From: Rhizaria sp. SCN 62-66
Taxonomy: Eukaryota > Rhizaria, unplaced
NCBI GenBank assembly: GCA_001724265.1
Contig: MEDY01000179.1
Location: forward strand, 1 to 58,705
Length of the DNA: 58,705 nucleotides
Direction of reading: 5' to 3'
Shown: one piece after another, positions 29,949-41,939 of the stretch
Position numbering within the stretch: the stretch's first letter is position 1
How the letters are laid out: each line of letters starts with the position of its first letter
The notes under the pieces: model-generated
The model's database searches: none
Told to the model about the DNA's origin: nothing
What the model saw: only the letters and a program-made list of their open reading frames with translations
Made by a program: the position numbers and the translations under genes

Positions 29949-30311
29949 TAGTTGTTTCTCTAGCTACAAATATACTTGCCAGCTATTGGTCGTACTATGA
30001 CACAATTCCTCGACGTCGATCATAAAAGAAAACGCTTGTGAAGATGTGCTAGTTATGTATGCATGATAATGTCAAAAGAAAATGCAAATTTTCGGACTAC
30101 AGAGAGGAAAAATACATGCAGTCATGCTAAGTATGAGTTAAATAAACATATCACGCAAAACAAGTGATTTTTTTGCTATATATCGTCAGTGTGCCTCAAC
30201 CGCAGCAACTTAAATTGTAGTTACGGCGCAAAAGCTGTCATTAGAGACCTTATGGCATTACTGTTGCGATGGAATGATTCCAAAACGAGGCCTCCCACTC
30301 CCAGAGCCACA
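29949..30311. other. AT-rich intergenic DNA
   Basis: This stretch lies between the FYVE poly(A) signal and the TAA of the minus-strand B-box gene. It should contain the 3' UTR of the latter. I see no gene or RNA structure in it. Confidence 0.5.
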
Positions 30312-33300
30312 TTAATCTTTTTTGCTGCCATCGGTGTGGTTGCTGCCCTTCACAGCCGCCTCGTTGTTCGCTTGGTTGATCGCATCGAGGTAGCGCTGTG
30401 CCTCCTCTTCGCGCTGCCGCGCGCGCTCTTTGCGGTTGGCGTTGTAGATGCGCTGGTACTCCTGGTTCTTGAACTTATTCTCGGGCAGGGAGCGGTAGTG
30501 CGCCTGGTACTCGCGCTGCCACTGCTTGTGCGCAGCGTCGGACCGGTACAGCTTGCTCCACATTGACGCGGACAATGCATCGTGGATATTGTTGTTACCA
30601 TTATCAGTAGCGTTACCATTTCCGCCCGCAGCTGTGCTGCCACTGCTGCTACGGTCAGAGCTGTTCCTAGTCCTAGCTGGAGCCTTCGGTTCATTCTTCC
30701 TTTGCGCCCTGAGAGCGCGGCGCGCGGCTACGGTGAGCGCACTGGCGGGGTCTGCGGGGACACCGCGACGGCGGCGCCGCACTGTGCTGTCATCGTTTTG
30801 CGCTTGTTGCTCCGACTGCTGGAGCCGCTGCTGCTGCTCGTCTTGCTGCGGAGAGCTGTTGTTAGAATCATCGTCCGCTGCGCGGGCGCTGACATCGGCG
30901 TCGCTGGTATCAGAGTCGGACAGGATGATGACGCTGTCGCGCTCACTGCCGGCCTCGCTGTCGCTGTGGAAGTCGAGAGTGGTGGCAGCTCCGTTATCTC
31001 GATGCCGACGCAAACTAGGACTCGTAAAGCTAGAACTCGAGCTAGATGCTGAACTTGAGCTAGAACTTGATCTTGTGGCAACATTATCTTCTGAAGAGTC
31101 GGGGCTCGTCGAGTTATGGCGAGGGTCAGAAACAGGGTTCGCATTCGAGCGCGCGACTGCGATGGGAGCAGATTCCGACAGCAGCGTAGAGCCGGCGTTG
31201 TCCTGAGATGCCGCGGAAGCACTGTCTGCCTCCGCCTCCGACTCGGAGTCAGAGTCTGACTCGGAGCTGGAGCTGGAGCTGGAGCTGGAGCTGGAGCTGG
31301 AGCTGGAGCTGGAGCTGGAGCTGGAGCTGGAGTCGGAGTCGGAGAGGTAGATCACGTCCTCGGTCGGCGCGCAATTGGCAGACTCGGTAAGGCGCGCAGA
31401 CTGGGCGGGGAACTTAGCGGACAAGAGGTCTGGTGCGAGAGAGCTTACACATGGCTGGGGTTGCTGCTGCGGGCGCACAAGTGGTGCTTGTTGTTGCTCT
31501 TGTTCTTGATCCGTCCGTCCTTGCTCGAGAAGTGGATTCTGCTGCGGAGGTTGCCTCGGTGTGGCATCTTTACCTCGATATTTCTGTACTTCCTCGAGCA
31601 TAGTAGGTGGCTTCGGTGTGCGCACACGCTGTTTCTTGGGTTGTGCTGCTAACCCGAGCGCATCGCTCAAGGTATTGCTTGCTTCAGTGGCCGCAGCTGC
31701 AGCCGCAGCCTTAGCTTTAACGGCGGCATTTGCAGCAGCAAGTAATTCCTCCTTGGCAGCAGCAGTTGTGAGGGCTTTGGAAGCCGCGGCCTTCGCCCTC
31801 GCGACCTCCGCCTCAGCCTTGGCAGCAGCAGCAACAGCCAATGCTAGTTCTCGTGTTGCAGATGAAGGAACAGACCTGGGTAATGGGGTCGCAGCTGCGC
31901 CCTGTGCAGGCAAAGCGGAGGCCACTGAAGTAACGTTGACTGCAAGAGCAGCGGCGTTAGCTGGAGAAGCAGAAGCAGGCTTGCGCTTGCTGATCAGTTT
32001 TGGCGTAGAAACAGGCGCAGCTTCAGCTGGCTGAAGTGTCGCTGAGTGCGACTCCGTCAACCTTGCCTCTGGCCGAAGCTGTTGCGGCTGTGACGCTGAG
32101 TTAGACGCCTGCGACTGCGACTGGGACTGAAACTGAGACTGAGACTGTGATTGGGCTTGTCGCAAATGCGGCGGAACTTGCTGGATCTTGCCCTGTGTCG
32201 CTGTGGATGAGCTAACTGGCTTCATGAAGCTAAACGTGGAAACATGCTCGCTTGCACCTGCGTTGGTTGCCTGTTTAGACACGGAGTCAAACCTTGGGGC
32301 AACAGCTGGAGCAGCATCAGAGTCGGAGTCAGATACAAGTGCCAAACCAGCCTTAACTGATGGAGTGGCAGCTGCCGCAGCAACGGATGAAGATCTGTCA
32401 TTTGAGAGACCAGCCAGTGATGTTGCGTCGGAGAGTGTATCATCGGGGTGTGGTTCAGTCGAAGGAGCCATGGAGGGTGCGAAGGGCGGCGTGAGAGGCT
32501 CGAGTTCGGGCGGCATCACATCCTCCTCCTCGCGCTTAGTAAAGCGCATGGGGAAGAAGGAATTTGAGCTGGTCGTGGCCGCAGTCACTTCTCGCTTTAG
32601 CTGAAGCTGTGGAGGGTCAAGTAGGAATGTTTGGTTCTCCTTCGACTTCGAACCCTTCTTGTCTTGTTTCTCACTCTTGATAAAGGAAGTGGCAAGAACA
32701 ACATTGCCCGTCGCATCTTTCTCAGTCTTGATCTTGTTGTCACGCGTGACAGCGGGAGCGCCAGTCTCCACATTCTTAGTGCTCGCCCTCGCTTCTGCGT
32801 CGAAAATCTCATCCACACAGTCCGCGTAGAGTTGTTGAGCGGTCTCATGCTGAGACCAGCTCTCCGGAGTGACACTGAGAGTCACGCGAACAATGCGGTT
32901 CAAAGGGGCATGGCTTAACTTCTCGATGGGGCTGCGGGCGTCGTGAACGTCACCGTCATTTGCGCCATTGTGACGGTTGTCGTCGCGACTACCATTGGCG
33001 ATTGTGGCAGTAGTGGTGAGCACACTTGCACTGCTGTCACGGTCCTCGTCTTCCCCAGTCGTGATCTGCTTCTTCTTGGGAACAATTCTCATCACGCCCT
33101 GGGTCTGCAAGGCCACAGCGACTTTCTCGCCGTTACCGCTAACATTGCCAGTGGTCGCGTCGCCGAGGGCCTCAGACTGGAGTAGTTCCAGAGAGACCGT
33201 AAATCTAACACGGCCAAACGCTTCGACATCATCATTAGTCACTCGGCGGCTTTTATGTCCGTCACCATCGTCGCCATTATCGTCAGAATCAGCAGTGGCA

Positions 33301-35422
33301 CGGGCTCGCTTAAGCCGCAACTTCTCGTTGCGGTACGCGCGCGCCAGAGGCTGCGGCAGTCGCGCTGCAATCGCACACAGAAACCCGCAACTGCAGTTGT
33401 GATACTGGTGCTGTGGCGGTTGAAGTTGGGTTATTTGTTGCTCTAGCTGCTGCAGTAAGGGAAGTGGTGGGCCGCAGTCAAGCCGAGACCTCTTGACGTC
33501 TCCACTCGCACTCACCCCGTCATTGTCGCAACTCGCACTGATATTGCTGTTGATGTGCTCTGTCCCGGTGGCAATAGCAATGGTGCCCGGCTCATGCTTC
33601 ACCGTAATCTTGCTAATGCGGCGAGCGCCTACAGCGACGAGGATTTCACACTCGGAGTCTGAGTCAGAATCCAGGTCCGGGTCGAAATCATGCGCGCGGG
33701 TCTTGCTCTTGCCGCCTGTTCGGGCACTCGCACTCGATGAATTGTGGGAATCGCTGAAACTACGTTTGTTTCGTTTATCAGCGTCCACCCTTTGCCGCTC
33801 TTGCAGCTTCTCTTCGCAGTGGCAGTCTCGTCGCACACAGCACGTCAGCTCAACCCCGCAGTACGTGACCGTGGGCAACACCTCCATCATCTCGATTGAT
33901 GCCCCGGCGGCCCCTGTAGCCACGGCAGCGGAACCGCCGGACTTGGCCAAACCACCGGCTCCGAGAGCCCCGGCGGCCCCCGTGTTGCTTTGGAGCAGCG
34001 TCCCGAGCGGTACGTCAACGCTCCCGCTCTCGGCGGCGACGCAGCGCGTAACCTTGCCCCGCAGCGCGCGGACGTCAGCGCGCAGCGCAGCCGTGGTGGG
34101 CGTGAGCGACTGTGCGGCCCAGAGGCGCGGGCACGCGCCGGGGGCCCAGCGCGCGGGGGCCGGCGGACGCGCGGCGTCGTACAGCGTGCTCCGCAGGATG
34201 AAGTGCGCCAAGTGCGCGGCCAGGGGAGAGAATCTGTCCGCTCCGTGGCGCGCATCACCGGGGTGGGCGCTCGGAGCGGCTGAGTCAGACTTGCAACAGA
34301 AGCACGAGCACGCGCGGCGGGGGCCAGTGATGGCGTGCGCTTGCAGAGCGGGTATCGTGCTCGCAAGCTGGCGCGTCTCCGTAGTTGCCTCTGTGACAAC
34401 CCGCTGTGCCTGGGAGAAGCAATTCATGTTGTGAGCAGTATAGGTCGAGACTGCGCCGGCCGCCTCGCTTAGCAGCTGCTCAGTGTGCGCAATGCGATGT
34501 GCGGAAGCGGAAGAGTCCGACAGGCGGTGGTGAGCGCGAACACGCTCGCGCTCGAGCTTTGCTTCCGCCTAGGCATTGGCGTTCTGGCCAAAAACAAGCA
34601 AAAGCACAAACAAAGGCAAATTAAAAGAGTATGAGAGACTTAAAAAAGAAGCAAGAAACAAAAGAGCAAGAATTGTCCTTTATCCATAAAGAGTACCTTA
34701 ACATCTGTCTCAAACGCTTGGAGGTCCTCTCCTAGCGCAACCACAGCGTTGGTCAGCACGGTAAGCACGCGCATAACGTCACGCGGACACAAGCGGTGGC
34801 CGGGCTGGTCCGGACCGCTGCCCTTGGCCGGGAAGCAGCCGTGCGAGGCCGGCGCGCCGCAGTCGCGGCAATGCACGGCCAGCGGGGCCGCAAACCATTC
34901 GGCGTGCTCGGGACAGCACGGCGTCACGGGCACTGGAGTCGGCGCCGCAGCCGAGGCCGCAGCCGTTGGTGCGGGAGTCGCCAGCAGCCGCGCGGGCGCC
35001 GCAACCGATGCAGCAGCCGGTGTCGCAGCTGGTGCCGCGGCCGGCGCCGCGACCCGAGCCGCTGCCGGAGCCGTAGCCCGCGTCGCAGTACCAGCTCCAG
35101 TGGCAAGACTCGCAGCGGCTCGTGGGGTCGTCTTTGCAGCAGGCGTTGTGGCGGTGTTGTTGCGACTCGCGTTATTCGGGTTAGCAGGACTCGCAGAGGC
35201 TGCGACAGGAACGGGATGAAACTTGAATCGCTTGTTATTCGAGGTTTGGACCGCAACCCAATCGCGGCGGGCTGCGTGTGCATTGTTTGCAGCCGCAGTT
35301 TTCGGCGTGCTGGCACGAGCAGTTGACGGCGTTGATGTCGGATGAGGCCCTTGTCGTGATACACTCCCGCTGTCCGCAGGAAACCTTGACTTCAACTGGG
35401 TTTTTTGCCATGATGAGCTCAT
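30312..35422 (-). CDS. B-box-like / coiled-coil protein with poly-Ser tract
   Basis: Exons 35422-34697 and 34568-30312 are joined in phase through GTACTC and CCTAG, giving 1,660 residues and TAA. A TTTGCAG just before the ATG suggests a further 5'-UTR intron. After an Ala-rich region, residues about 169-217 have the Cys/His spacing of a B-box-like zinc finger: CPEH, HCRDC, HGC, GHRLC. A predicted helical coiled coil follows, covering DLQAFETDVK across the splice to the HTEQLLSEAAGAV segment. This resembles the B-box plus coiled coil of TRIM proteins, but no RING was found. The middle has another Cys-rich patch (CCVRRDCHCEEK) and long Ser/Asp/Ala tracts, including an almost pure Ser run near 1316-1346. 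The C-terminus is a highly charged helix (NRKERARQREEEAQRYL). Function is unknown; a scaffold or nuclear role is a guess. Confidence 0.75.
31257..31345 (-). repeat. Hexanucleotide microsatellite encoding poly-Ser
   Basis: On the plus strand GAGCTG is repeated about ten times almost perfectly, flanked by GAGTCG/GAGTCT variants. On the coding (minus) strand this reads as alternating Ser codons, AGC and TCC, forming the Ser tract of the B-box-like protein. The purity suggests recent slippage. Confidence 0.85.
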
Positions 35423-36458
35423 ATCTGCAAATAAAAGGGTACATTAAAATAACAATAGTTGTACAATGTGGTGAGTGGAACCTTTCGACTGGCGTGAGAC
35501 AGATCTGCATATTACATGAGATGCACTCGGGCACCTGGCGGCAAGGCGAGAATGATGAGCATAGAGCAACGTACTGTGCGTTCCAAGTGCAGTAAGCTTC
35601 ACGGCGACTAAGCCGCGCGGGGCGTTAACTGTTACTGCGGACTTTCGTTTCTCAATGTGCGTTTGCGAAGCGCGCACAAAGACGGCAATACTCCGATTCA
35701 AGCAGAAGGGGGCTCACGGTGCGCAAAAGATCGCGGGACGCGCGTCGCACTGTGGTTTTAGCTCCAGTCGGTGTGCGTATGTGAAAAAGATACTATGAAA
35801 CAAAATTCAGATGGGCAAATGAGTATAAATGCTTTCTGGTCCGACCTTGCCCGTGAACAAGGGCTTAAAAGAGAAGCTAGGTCTGCGCGCAGTCACTCTG
35901 CAAACTCCTAAATTTGCAAGCCTAATACAACACAAATTGATCGTAAAACCATGCACCGTATGGCCAACAAATTTAAAAATATAACTTTTATATGTCAACT
36001 TAATGAATTGACGTGGCAAATCCTTTGTCGGCTGCGCCGGATGTTTTTCGAAATTCTCAGTTGACCATTGACCGCGCCACGAGTCACCACAAAAAGTACA
36101 AGCTTTCACAGTCTCAATCAAAACAAAGTGTAACGCACCATTATGTTGGCACTTTGACCTGAAACTGCTATCTCATGGCAGCCGGGATACTTATATATGT
36201 TCTCACACTATTTTTCTGCAAACTGAGTTTTGTTCGCACATATATCCCTCGGTAACCGCACAATGTTACGCGCGCATGACCGTGCCATAATCACCAGTCA
36301 CATCGTAAAGCGAAACTTTGCGTCAAACAAAGAAACTACATTAGATATGTTTATTAAAATACTACTATAACAGGATCTGATGACAAAAATAACTCTATAT
36401 ATTCCATAATTTATGCGTTGTCACAAGGACGCTGCTGTTACTGCGCGAAACTCCGTGC
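35423..36458. other. Intergenic region between MLH1 and the B-box-like gene
   Basis: About 1 kb of AT-richer DNA lies downstream of MLH1 and upstream of the B-box-like gene, both on the minus strand. It presumably holds the promoter and 5' leader of the latter and the 3' UTR of MLH1. Short open frames have no recognisable content. No tRNA, snRNA or transposon was seen. Confidence 0.5.
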
Positions 36459-39400
36459 TCAGCAGCGCTCGAAGGCCTTGTACATCTGCCGCAGGTCTGC
36501 CACGAGGACGGCGCGGCCCGCGGCAGCGTCCTCAGCCGTGACAACACAGCCCGTGGCCCGCAGCGCCGGCACCACGCAGTCGCGCACCACGGCCTCCGCG
36601 CACGCCGCCAGCGCCGATGCCCCCAGCGATGATGCCAGCGCTGATCCGGCGGCGATGTCGCGGTCGGAGTCGTGCTTGGCTTCGCTCTCACCTGCAGCCT
36701 CGCCGCCGCGGGCCGCACTGTCACAGTTCTGCTGCTGCTGCGGCATGGGCAGCAGGGGCACGACGAAACTCGCGTCGCTGTAGCGGTGGTAGCGCGCGAG
36801 CGCGGCGATGACGAGCGCCAGACAGCGCTGCTCGCGCGCGTAGTCCGCGCACAGCCCCAGCGCCAGTAGCAGCCGCGGCAGCGCCGGCAGCGGCGGCGGA
36901 AACCGCGGGTGCAGGTGCGGCACCGTCAGCAGCCGCAGCCCGCGCCACGCATAGCTTGCGCGCCGCGTGTTGGCGCGCGCCTCGAGCCCGAACGTTAGGG
37001 AGAAAAGATCGGCCAGCATCGGCGCGTTGGCGAGCAGCGCCAGGCAGCCCGCGTCCGCCGCCGCCGCGCTCACTGCGCGCAGCAGCGGGCACACGGCGCG
37101 GTCGCCGTCGCGGCGGTGGTTAAGGCTGTCACTTTGAGGGAGACAGTGACAGAGCCAGCCGAAGCCAGCCGTGCTCTCGCTCTCGCCCTCGCTCGCACGA
37201 GCACCGCCGCTGCGGTCGGCAGGGCCGCTGGGCGCGTTGCTGAGCGGCACAGCCAGAGCGGCAAGTGCGGCGGGCAGCGGCCGGCGCAGGGGCCACGGGC
37301 CGCAGTAGGACGAGTCCTCCGCCGCGGCCAGGTGACCGTGGGCAGCCTCCGCGCGGCCGCGAGCAGCCTCGGCCGCCACAGAGGCGGAGAACAGCCGCGT
37401 CCGCTGCGCAATCCAGTGCCGGGCGCACAGCGCGGCCACCACCGCGGCCGCCGCGGTCGGCGCAGGCAGAGGCTCATTCGCACTCGCACTCGAAGAACTG
37501 TCACCGGCGTTGCTGCTGACCGCGTCCACCGCGTCCAACGGAGGCACCACGGGCGCCATCGCAGTGCTGAGCGCCGCAGGGCCGGCGCTGTGGCTGTGGC
37601 TGGTGGCGGCGGACGAGGCCAGGGCCGAGATAAACACAGGCACGGCCGCGGCGGCCCCGTAGGCTGCGGCCACGGCAGCGTCGGCAGCAGCCGTCGCCGC
37701 TGCTGTCGACGACTCGCGTTCACCGCCATCGTCGCTGGCGAGATCAGCCGTGGCAGGAGCGCTGGCGCTGGCGTCGCCAGGGAGCTTCACGAGGCCGAGC
37801 ACGAGCGACAGCACGAGGGTTAGCACGCGCGGCGCCCCTGCCTCCTTGCTATTGAGCGCGGCGGCCATCGTGGCGCCCACAGCGGCGGCCTCGCCGTCCG
37901 CGTTGCCGGCCACCGAGGCCACGGCGGCCGCCGCGGTGATGGCGGCTGGCGCGGCGGCGGCGGCGGCGGCCAGCGCGGCGGTCGCGGCAGCCAGCGCGCC
38001 GTGCACCCAGCCGCTCACGACGGCTACGCCGCCGCAGCCGCCGTCAGCGCCGCGCAGCAGCACGGCGCTCGGGCCGGCAGGGCGGAGCTGTTGTTGCTGC
38101 TGTCGAAACGGGGGCAGCATGGCCGCGAGCAGAAGCGGCCGCACGGCCACTCCAGCGTCAGTGCCGACAACGGCCACAGCGCCGCCCGCAGTGCTCTTGC
38201 GACTCGCAGGAGAGCTTGCGCTCGCACTTGGGCAAGCGCCAGTGACAGCGGCTGCGGCGGCAGCGGCGGCGGCGGCCACGGCAGCCGCACTGCTGCTGCT
38301 CCTGCTGCCTATGCCGACCGCGCTCACGTCCACCGCATCGCTGTCGCTGCCGTTCCCGTCGGCGCCGTCGCTGCCTTTGCTCTTGCTGCCCGCGGACGCG
38401 TCCACGCGAGCCGCGAGCCAAAGGCGCGGGAGGTTGCCGACGCGCAGGAGCAGCTGCTGCTGCGCCCAGCGCTCGGTGACGTCGGGCAGCGCGAGCAGCA
38501 GCAGCGCCGTGCCGCGCTGCACGAGCGCGAGCCCGCGCGCGGGCAGCCCCACGAACACGGCGCCCGCCAGGGTTACGCCGCCGGCCGCCTGGAGCGCGGC
38601 CGCCGCAGACGCCAGCGCCGCAGACGCGCCCGCAGCCGCGTCCGCACAAGCGTTGTCTGCGCCGTCGCTGTGGACCGCGCTGTGGGCCGCGCTGGCGTCG
38701 AGCGGGGGCAGGCCGGCGGCGCGGCGCAGCGTCTGCAGCGAGCGCAGCGCAAGCGGCGCCCACGCGCGGGGCTCCTGCAGCGCCGCAGCCATCTGCCGCG
38801 ACCACTGCGGCGACCACGCGGACTGCGACTCCGACTCTGACTGTGATTGAGCGGGCGCGGAAAGGGGCTGAGCGCGAAAGGGCTCCGCAACCGTCGCCAC
38901 AGAGGCAGTCGCGGCAGCACTGGCGCTGCCGCTGCCACCGCCCGCGCTGCTACCGCTGTCGCGGCTGCCGATCTCGCGGTGTTTGCTGACGCGGTCCTTG
39001 CCGGCCGCCGGCGCCGCCTCGTCCTCGTCGTCGTCGGCGCCGTCGCCGTCGCCGGTGTCGGCGTAGCGGCCGCCCGCAGCGGCACCGGCGCCGGCGCCGG
39101 CAGCGGGATAACCGCGAGCAGAGGGGGCGCCCTGGCTCTGGCTCCGGCTTTGATTCAGCGTGTCGGGGTGACTCTGGCTACTCGCGAGGTCGACCGCAGC
39201 CCCACTATCATTCGCACTGCGGCTGAAGCTGCTGCCGCTGCCGCTGCTCTTGGCGCTGCTTGCGGGCGCCTTGCGGGTGAGAAAACCCATGAGCGAGGAC
39301 TGCGACGCGTCCGTACGGACCGTCACACTGTCGTTACGCGCCGCGGCAGCGGCAGGCGCGGCCGCAACACCTGCACCAACACTCCCGCCAACACTGGCCC

Positions 39401-41939
39401 TGGCACTGACGTTAGGAGGTGAGGCGGCGTCAGCGCCGCCGGCAGCGGTGCGAGAGCGTTTGACGCGAGCCCTGCCCTCGCTTTCGGCCTCCTCCTCCTC
39501 CTCCTCCTCCTCCTCCTCCAGGCCCCGACGTGACCGCGACTGCCCTAGCGCAGCAGCAGCGTTGTCGTCGTCGTCGTTGTTGTCGCCGTCGTCATTAACA
39601 GCGATGACGGCGCGGCGACTGCTCTTCGCACTGGCGCTGCTGCTGCTACTGCTGCTGTTGCTGCCACTGCTCAGACTCGAGAGCCCCCAGCCGCCCTTAC
39701 TCTTCGCACTCGCATTGCTGCTATGAGCGCCGGCGCCCGGCAGCGCGGCGAGCGCGTCGCCGGCGGGCGGGAGCACGGGCAGCGTGAGCAGCGTCTGCGT
39801 GGCGAAGGTGCGCGAGGCCGCTGTGGCCGCCAGCGCGCGCTCCACCGCCGCCGCCACCGTCGAGATCACCTGCGCGAGGAAAACGAACAATGAAAGAGAG
39901 AATATAATGTGAGTTTACTCAAATACAGGTGCAACCGAGTAATAAAATATGAATTTGATTGCAATATATCCCTGTTTTTTTGTTGACCCCGACGCACCTC
40001 CTCCTGGTGGAGCATCTGAACCTCCTGCTTGGTGGGGTGCACGTTGACGTCGACGGCGCTGCCCGGCAGTGAGAGCGCCAGGAAGACCCAGGGCACGCTC
40101 TTGCGCGGGAGGTGCGCCGCGAAGACGGCCTCGACGGCGCGCTTGAGCGGCCCGCAGCTCACCAGCCGGCTGTTGATGAACAGCACGAAGTTGAGAGACC
40201 CGCTGACTCCCACGCCGCCGCCGCCGCCGCCGCCGCTGCCGCCACCGCCGCTACTGCTGCTGCTGGCGCTACGGGCGGCGCGGGGCGCGGACATAGACGC
40301 CGAGAGCGACGTGCCGCCGCTGACGCCGCTGGTGCCGCCGCTTGCGCTGTGACTGCCGGAGATGTCGCTCGAGTCGCCCGCACCACGCCCGCTGCCGGCG
40401 CCGGGGCCGTGGCTGTAGTTGGGGCTCGAGACCAGCCCGGTCACGGCCAGACCCAGCGCCGCCGCCGTCGCGGCCAGTGCGCCGCCACTCCCACTGTTCC
40501 TGTCGCGACCGCTGCTTTGACTGGGGCTGGGGGCCGGCGAGAGCGTGACGTCGATGAGCTCGCGCGCGAGGGCCGGGCCCCAAACGTGTGCCACCACGGC
40601 GCGGCGCGCGCGGGCGTCCGCCTCGGCCTCTACCGCAGCCGCCGCGGCCTCTGTCGCCGACACCGCGGCCGCTCGAGACCGACCGGAGCGAGAGCCGGAG
40701 TCGTCGGAGTCCGCGCTAGTGCAGTTGTCGCCACCGTTGTCGCTGCCGATGTCGTCGTTGATGTGATGCGCGTCGCCGGCAGCGACAAGCGCGGCCGCCG
40801 TGGCTGCCGCGTTCACGCTGCTCCCGTCACTGCTACTCGCCGAGCTGCTGCTGTTGGCGGCTGCATTCGCGATGCCTGTATTCGCAGCAGCAGCGGCGGC
40901 GCCGGCGGTGGCCAGGTCCGCGCCGGGCGCGCCCTTGCGGCGGAGCACAACGGCGCAGCGAGGGAACATGAGCGCGTACGCGGCGGCGACGTCGAGGCAG
41001 CGCCGGTGCTCCTCGTGCGGTGACCGCAGCGCCGCGCGGCGGGCCGGCACGTTGAAGAAGAAGGACGCCGCCGAGACCGTGGTCCCGAACGGCAGCGCGG
41101 CCGGCCGCGGCGCCGCCGACGAGGCCCACAGCGCCGCGCTGGCTGCCGCCGCGCTTTCCTCGCCGGTCAGCCGCGCCCCCGCCGCAGCGCCAGCGCCTGC
41201 AGTGGCTGCAGTGAGGTTGGGCGGCTGCCACGAGTCGGGGTCGACCAGGCGGCCGTCGGCGAAGGCCGCCGCGTAGCCGTGCGCAGGCACTTCGGGCGCA
41301 CCGCCGGGCACCGCGGGCCGCAGGGCGCGGGCGCGCGTGCGTACGGTCACCCTGGGGACGGGGTGTTCGCAAAGAGAGAGAAAGTCGCCGATATGACATG
41401 TGGTGAGATACGTGTTATTGTTATGACAGCAGAGTGACAGGAGAGCGAATTGGCACAGTGGTGAAATAAGATATACAGAACATAGAATTAACTTGTAACG
41501 CGAAGTTTTGGCGGATATCCTGTGCGTTCCCCGCGTACCTGGCAACGTGCGTGAGCGAGGCGAGCGCCTCCCCGCGGAAGCCAAAGGTGGCGATGCGGCC
41601 GGAGCTGAGGTCCGCGAACGAGCGCAGCTTCGACGTCGCAAAGCGCTCGCACAGCAGCGGCAGGTCCGCGGGCGCGATGCCCGTGCCGTCGTCGGCGATC
41701 TGCATCAGCGCGAGGCCGCCTTCGTGGAGCGTGACGGTGACGCGGGACGCGCGCGCGTCGAGCGCGTTCTCGAGCAGCTCCTTGAGCGCGTTGGCGGGCC
41801 TGTGAATCACCTCGCCCGCCGCGATGCGGTTCACCACGTCCGGTGACAGCCGCTAAATCGGCGCGGGCGGCGCGGCGAACGATGCCGGCACGGGCATGGC
41901 GGCGGTGGACGCAGACACAGATGCGAGCTCGTGAGACAT
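36459..41939 (-). CDS. MLH1: DNA mismatch repair protein MLH1, with in-frame TAG at codon 29
   Basis: MLH1 is the GHKL ATPase partner of PMS proteins in MutL complexes. Exons are 41939-41539, 41351-39998 and 39869-36459, giving 1,722 codons and a TGA stop; donors are GTACGC and GTGCGT. GHKL motifs are intact: [10 protein letters not shown] (35-44), [10 protein letters not shown] (53-62), DDGTGI (83-88), GFRGEAL (120-126). Exon 2 carries [23 protein letters not shown] and [12 protein letters not shown]. The protein ends in the diagnostic FERC. The human protein has 756 residues; the excess is low-complexity insertions in the linker and C-terminal domain. The only in-frame ATG upstream of motif I is at 41939, and codon 29 (41855-41853) is TAG, in the context [22 protein letters not shown]. 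Plant MLH1 reads IQRL at this place, so the TAG aligns with Gln. Confidence 0.93.
39485..39530 (-). repeat. CTC/CCT trinucleotide run encoding poly-Glu in MLH1
   Basis: The plus strand shows CTCCTC repeats and the minus strand GAG codons, giving a run of nine Glu inside the MLH1 linker. It is one of many simple-sequence expansions in this gene. Confidence 0.75.
41853..41855 (-). other. In-frame TAG codon in MLH1, probable Gln
   Basis: The minus-strand triplet TAG lies in phase between ATT and CGG, 28 codons after the only candidate start and 6 codons before the invariant VVNRIAAGE. No ATG exists between it and the motif. The preceding TTTAG could formally be a 3' splice site, but no GTAC- or GTGCG-type donor is present between the ATG and the TAG. 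See the findings for the interpretation. Confidence 0.8.
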
